A DNA stretch of 64,000 nucleotides from Streptomyces viridiviolaceus (GTDB lineage Bacteria > Actinomycetota > Actinomycetes > Streptomycetales > Streptomycetaceae). The DNA lies in the NCBI RefSeq assembly GCF_014650995.1, contig NZ_BMWA01000021.1, positions 95,672 through 159,671 on the forward strand, written 5' to 3'. The notes beneath the pieces are model-generated. The model made no database searches. It was not told where the DNA came from and saw only the letters and a list, made by a program, of their open reading frames with translations. The translations under genes and the position numbers were made by a program. How positions within the stretch are numbered: the first letter of the stretch is position 1; each line of letters begins with the position of its first letter. Positions 62,218 to 64,000 of the stretch are shown one piece after another.

Positions 62218-62732
62218 TGGGCCTCCTCCACGAGGACGCCGCCCGCCGTGCTCGCCGGCCCTGCCAGCCGGGCGATCGGCATGACCTCGCGCGGCACCTC
62301 CAGCCCCTCCTGGGTGATCGGCTCCGGCGCGGTCGGCACCAGCGGGATGCGCTCGCCGGCCCGGGCGCGCTGCGAGAACCAGATGACCCTGGCGCCGGTC
62401 TCGGTGGCGCAGCAGCCCCAGCCGTCGCTGGTGGCGGCGAGGTGCTGCAGGCAGCTCCGCAGGTCCTGGTCGGGGCGGAGCGCGTGGTCGTTGCCCCCTA
62501 CGGCCGTGATGAGGTGCTGGCGGTTCCACCACATCTCGATCGACGTGTTCTTGTCGCTCGCGTGCTCGTCGATCGCCCGCAGCAGCATCTCGGCGCCGCC
62601 GCAGACGGGTTCGACGAGGTTCTCCAGGTCCCAGAACCGGAGGTGAGCGGCCAGGATGCGCCTGACCTGTCGGACCCGTTCCGGGCTGACTTCCACGTCG
62701 AGGTGGTAGTAGCAGGGCACTGCGGTCTTCAT
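62214..62732 (-). CDS. HATPase-like (anti-sigma-type) protein
   Basis: The product has 172 residues. Residues 1-110 follow the HATPase pattern of anti-sigma kinases (RVRQVRRILAAHLRFWDLENLVEPVCGGAEMLLRAI; the N box is partly degenerate, with AEMLLRAIDEH for the usual ELxxNAxxH). ADHALRPDQDL-like and LATSDGWGCCATETGARVIW segments complete the domain. It may bind ATP weakly or not at all. It is coupled with glgX and conserved in this setting in streptomycetes as far as I recall. GAGGAG lies 9 bases before the ATG. Confidence 0.75.
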
Positions 62733-62988
62733 CGTCGTTGGCTCCTCACCGCGAAAGCTCTCGCTCCTCCTCGTCCCGTTGGGGGACGGGGTTTCCCCGA
62801 GCACGAAGCGTGAGCGTTGATCGCTTCTGAGTCACTCCAGAGTGGGAGCAATAGCCCATTCGTGCAACACGAGCGGAAATCACCCCAAATAGTTGAAGCT
62901 CCAACAAGACGACGGGTCACCGTCCGTGCACCATGTGTGAAGAAATCGATCGTCCGTAACGGACCGTCCCGGAAGGCGGCACGGCACC
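62733..62988. promoter_or_regulatory. Divergent control region with two palindromes
   Basis: The A+T-richer DNA between the HATPase-glgX and DUF5133-glgE transcripts contains GTTGAAGCTCCAAC (62892-62905, one mismatched pair) and GTCCG-TAA-CGGAC (62953-62965, perfect). The first resembles MarR/OhrR-type sites and could control both sides. The second, just before the DUF5133 start, may be an operator or a short leader hairpin. Confidence 0.5.
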
Positions 62989-63309
62989 ATGCTGCTACCT
63001 GCGAAGACCGAAGTCGCCCGGCAGTTGCGGCGTTACCGGGCGTGGGAACGGATGATGCTCGCGTCCCCTGCGGACGTGGGCGTGCGGGCCACCTTCGAGG
63101 ACTCCGGCTACACCCTGTGCGTGCTGATGGGGAAGCGGTGCGCACGGGAGGCCGCCGACGCCGCCGAACGGTATCTGCGGACGACTCCGGTGACCTACAT
63201 GCAGGAGCAGAGCGAGCGGCCCCGTCCCGTCCGAGCGGTCAGACGCGGCCCGCCGGTCACGGACCGGCGTTCGCCGTCGGGGCGGAAGACCCCCTCCGGC
63301 GCGGCTTGA
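62989..63309 (+). CDS. DUF5133 protein
   Basis: The product has 106 residues. It begins MLLPAKTEVARQLRRYRAWERMML and contains RATFEDSGYTLCVLMGKRCAREAADAAERYL, the pattern I know from the DUF5133 family of streptomycetes. The last 35 residues are basic and disordered. Its role is unknown, but it sits directly before glgE and divergent from glgX, a setting that links it to trehalose or glycogen control. Confidence 0.85.
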   Translation: MLLPAKTEVARQLRRYRAWERMMLASPADVGVRATFEDSGYTLCVLMGKRCAREAADAAERYLRTTPVTYMQEQSERPRPVRAVRRGPPVTDRRSPSGRKTPSGAA

Positions 63310-63362
63310 CCCATCTGACCGGGCCCGGATCCCGGCTTCGAGCACGGCGGAGGTGAGCACGG

Positions 63363-64000
63363 ATGAGTACGACCGGGCAGATCGGACGTATCCCGGTCCG
63401 GGACGTCCACCCGGTGGTGGAGTACGGCAGGCGCCCGGCGAAGGCGGTGACGGGAGAGACGTTCCAGGTCACCGCCACCGTGTTCCGCGAGGGCCATGAC
63501 GCGGTCGCCGCCAACGTCGTGCTGAAGGACCCCGAGGGCCGGCCGGGGCCGTGGACGCCGATGCGGGAGCTGGCCCCGGGCACCGACCGCTGGGGCGCGG
63601 AGGTCACCCCGGGCGCACCGGGCAGGTGGACCTACCGCGTCGAGGCCTGGAGCGACCCCGTCGCCACCTGGCGGCATCACGCGGAGATCAAGATCCCGGC
63701 GGGCATCGACACCGGCCTCGTCCTGGAGGAGGGCGCCGAGCTGCACGAACGGGCAGCGGCGGGAGTTCCGCAGAACTCCGGACGGGCCGTGGTGCTGGCC
63801 GCGGCGGCGACGCTGCGTGACGACTCGCTGCCCGTCGCCACCCGACTGGCGGCGGCGTTGACGCCTCGGGTGGCCGCGGTGCTGGCCCGGCATCCGCTGC
63901 GGGAGCTGGTCACCACCTCCGACCCGCTGCCCCTGCTCGTCGAGCGCGAACGCGCCCTGTACGGCTCCTGGTACGAGTTCTTCCCCCGCTCCGAGGGCAC
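63363..64000 (+). CDS. glgE: GlgE, maltose-1-phosphate maltosyltransferase, N-terminal part
   Basis: The 212 residues before the window edge match the N-terminal domain of GlgE: GRIPVRDVHPVVEYGRRPAK, GETFQVTATVFREGHDAVAA, GRWTYRVEAWSDPVATWRHH and LPLLVERERALYGSWYEFFP. GlgE adds maltose units from maltose 1-phosphate to alpha-glucans and is essential in some actinobacteria through its toxic substrate. GGAGGTGAGCACGG precedes the ATG. The catalytic GH13 barrel would lie beyond the window. Confidence 0.93.
   Translation, partial: MSTTGQIGRIPVRDVHPVVEYGRRPAKAVTGETFQVTATVFREGHDAVAANVVLKDPEGRPGPWTPMRELAPGTDRWGAEVTPGAPGRWTYRVEAWSDPVATWRHHAEIKIPAGIDTGLVLEEGAELHERAAAGVPQNSGRAVVLAAAATLRDDSLPVATRLAAALTPRVAAVLARHPLRELVTTSDPLPLLVERERALYGSWYEFFPRSEG

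Overview
The window is very GC-rich (about 72% by eye). Nearly all coding strands show the GC-rich third-position pattern of an actinomycete. The gene set points to a Streptomyces chromosome: two SpoIIE-type PP2C phosphatases, a SigB/F/G-type sigma factor, an ANTAR protein, a mycothiol-dependent isomerase, a DUF5133 protein, and a glgX / glgE trehalose-glycogen locus. No rRNA, tRNA, CRISPR array, transposase or integrase was seen, and no in-frame TTA (bldA) codon was noticed.

Layout. 1-3.6 kb: a minus-strand operon (SRPBCC protein, FAD amine-oxidase-like enzyme, SDR) and two small membrane proteins. 3.8-9.3 kb: a KefB-type antiporter, a long gene-poor stretch with decayed coding sequence and strong hairpins, a CYP152-type peroxygenase and a secreted protein. 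9.4-16.8 kb: stress-type genes, including an SRPBCC protein, a GAF-PP2C phosphatase, a coupled nucleotidyltransferase / BON-like / metallophosphoesterase operon, a GNAT, the decayed 3' part of a molybdopterin oxidoreductase locus, a DoxX protein and a hemerythrin. 16.8-25.2 kb: GT9 transferase and epimerase, transporters, a nonsense-interrupted mycothiol isomerase and a fructosamine kinase. 25.2-31.4 kb: catalase with a small stress protein, then a TetR-SDR-ADH operon and a P450. 31.5-36.1 kb: a PucR regulator, a YciO/YrdC protein, a dienelactone hydrolase and a TauD-type dioxygenase.

36.1-43.9 kb is a coherent fructan-use island. It has a Tat-exported GH32 levanase, a divergent ABC sugar importer without its own ATPase, a cytoplasmic GH32 fructosidase and a LacI regulator. 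Two related LacI-like operators sit inside the divergent promoters. The model is that the levanase releases fructose or short fructans outside, the importer brings them in, the second GH32 enzyme finishes hydrolysis, and the LacI protein shuts off both directions.

44-60 kb: an aldo/keto reductase, a stand-alone LigD 3'-phosphoesterase, a large PAS-GAF-PP2C-HATPase phosphatase, a peroxiredoxin/DoxX pair, several regulator-transporter pairs, an ATP-dependent DNA ligase, a secreted NLP (necrosis-inducing type) protein, a hydroxymethylbilane synthase, the SigB-type sigma gene, an ANTAR protein and a glyoxalase-fold protein. 60-64 kb: glgX plus a HATPase-like gene, divergent from a DUF5133 gene and the 5' part of glgE.

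Two themes cut across the window. First, five sites resemble the Streptomyces SigB promoter (GNNT, 14-16 nt, GGGTAC/T). They precede the nucleotidyltransferase operon, the small stress protein, catalase, the sigma gene itself and the glyoxalase gene, suggesting a shared stress regulon. Second, there are several young sequence-decay or duplication events: a 126-bp, a 105-bp and a 26-bp tandem duplication at 3' gene ends, two single-base frameshifts, one in-frame stop and one truncated gene.
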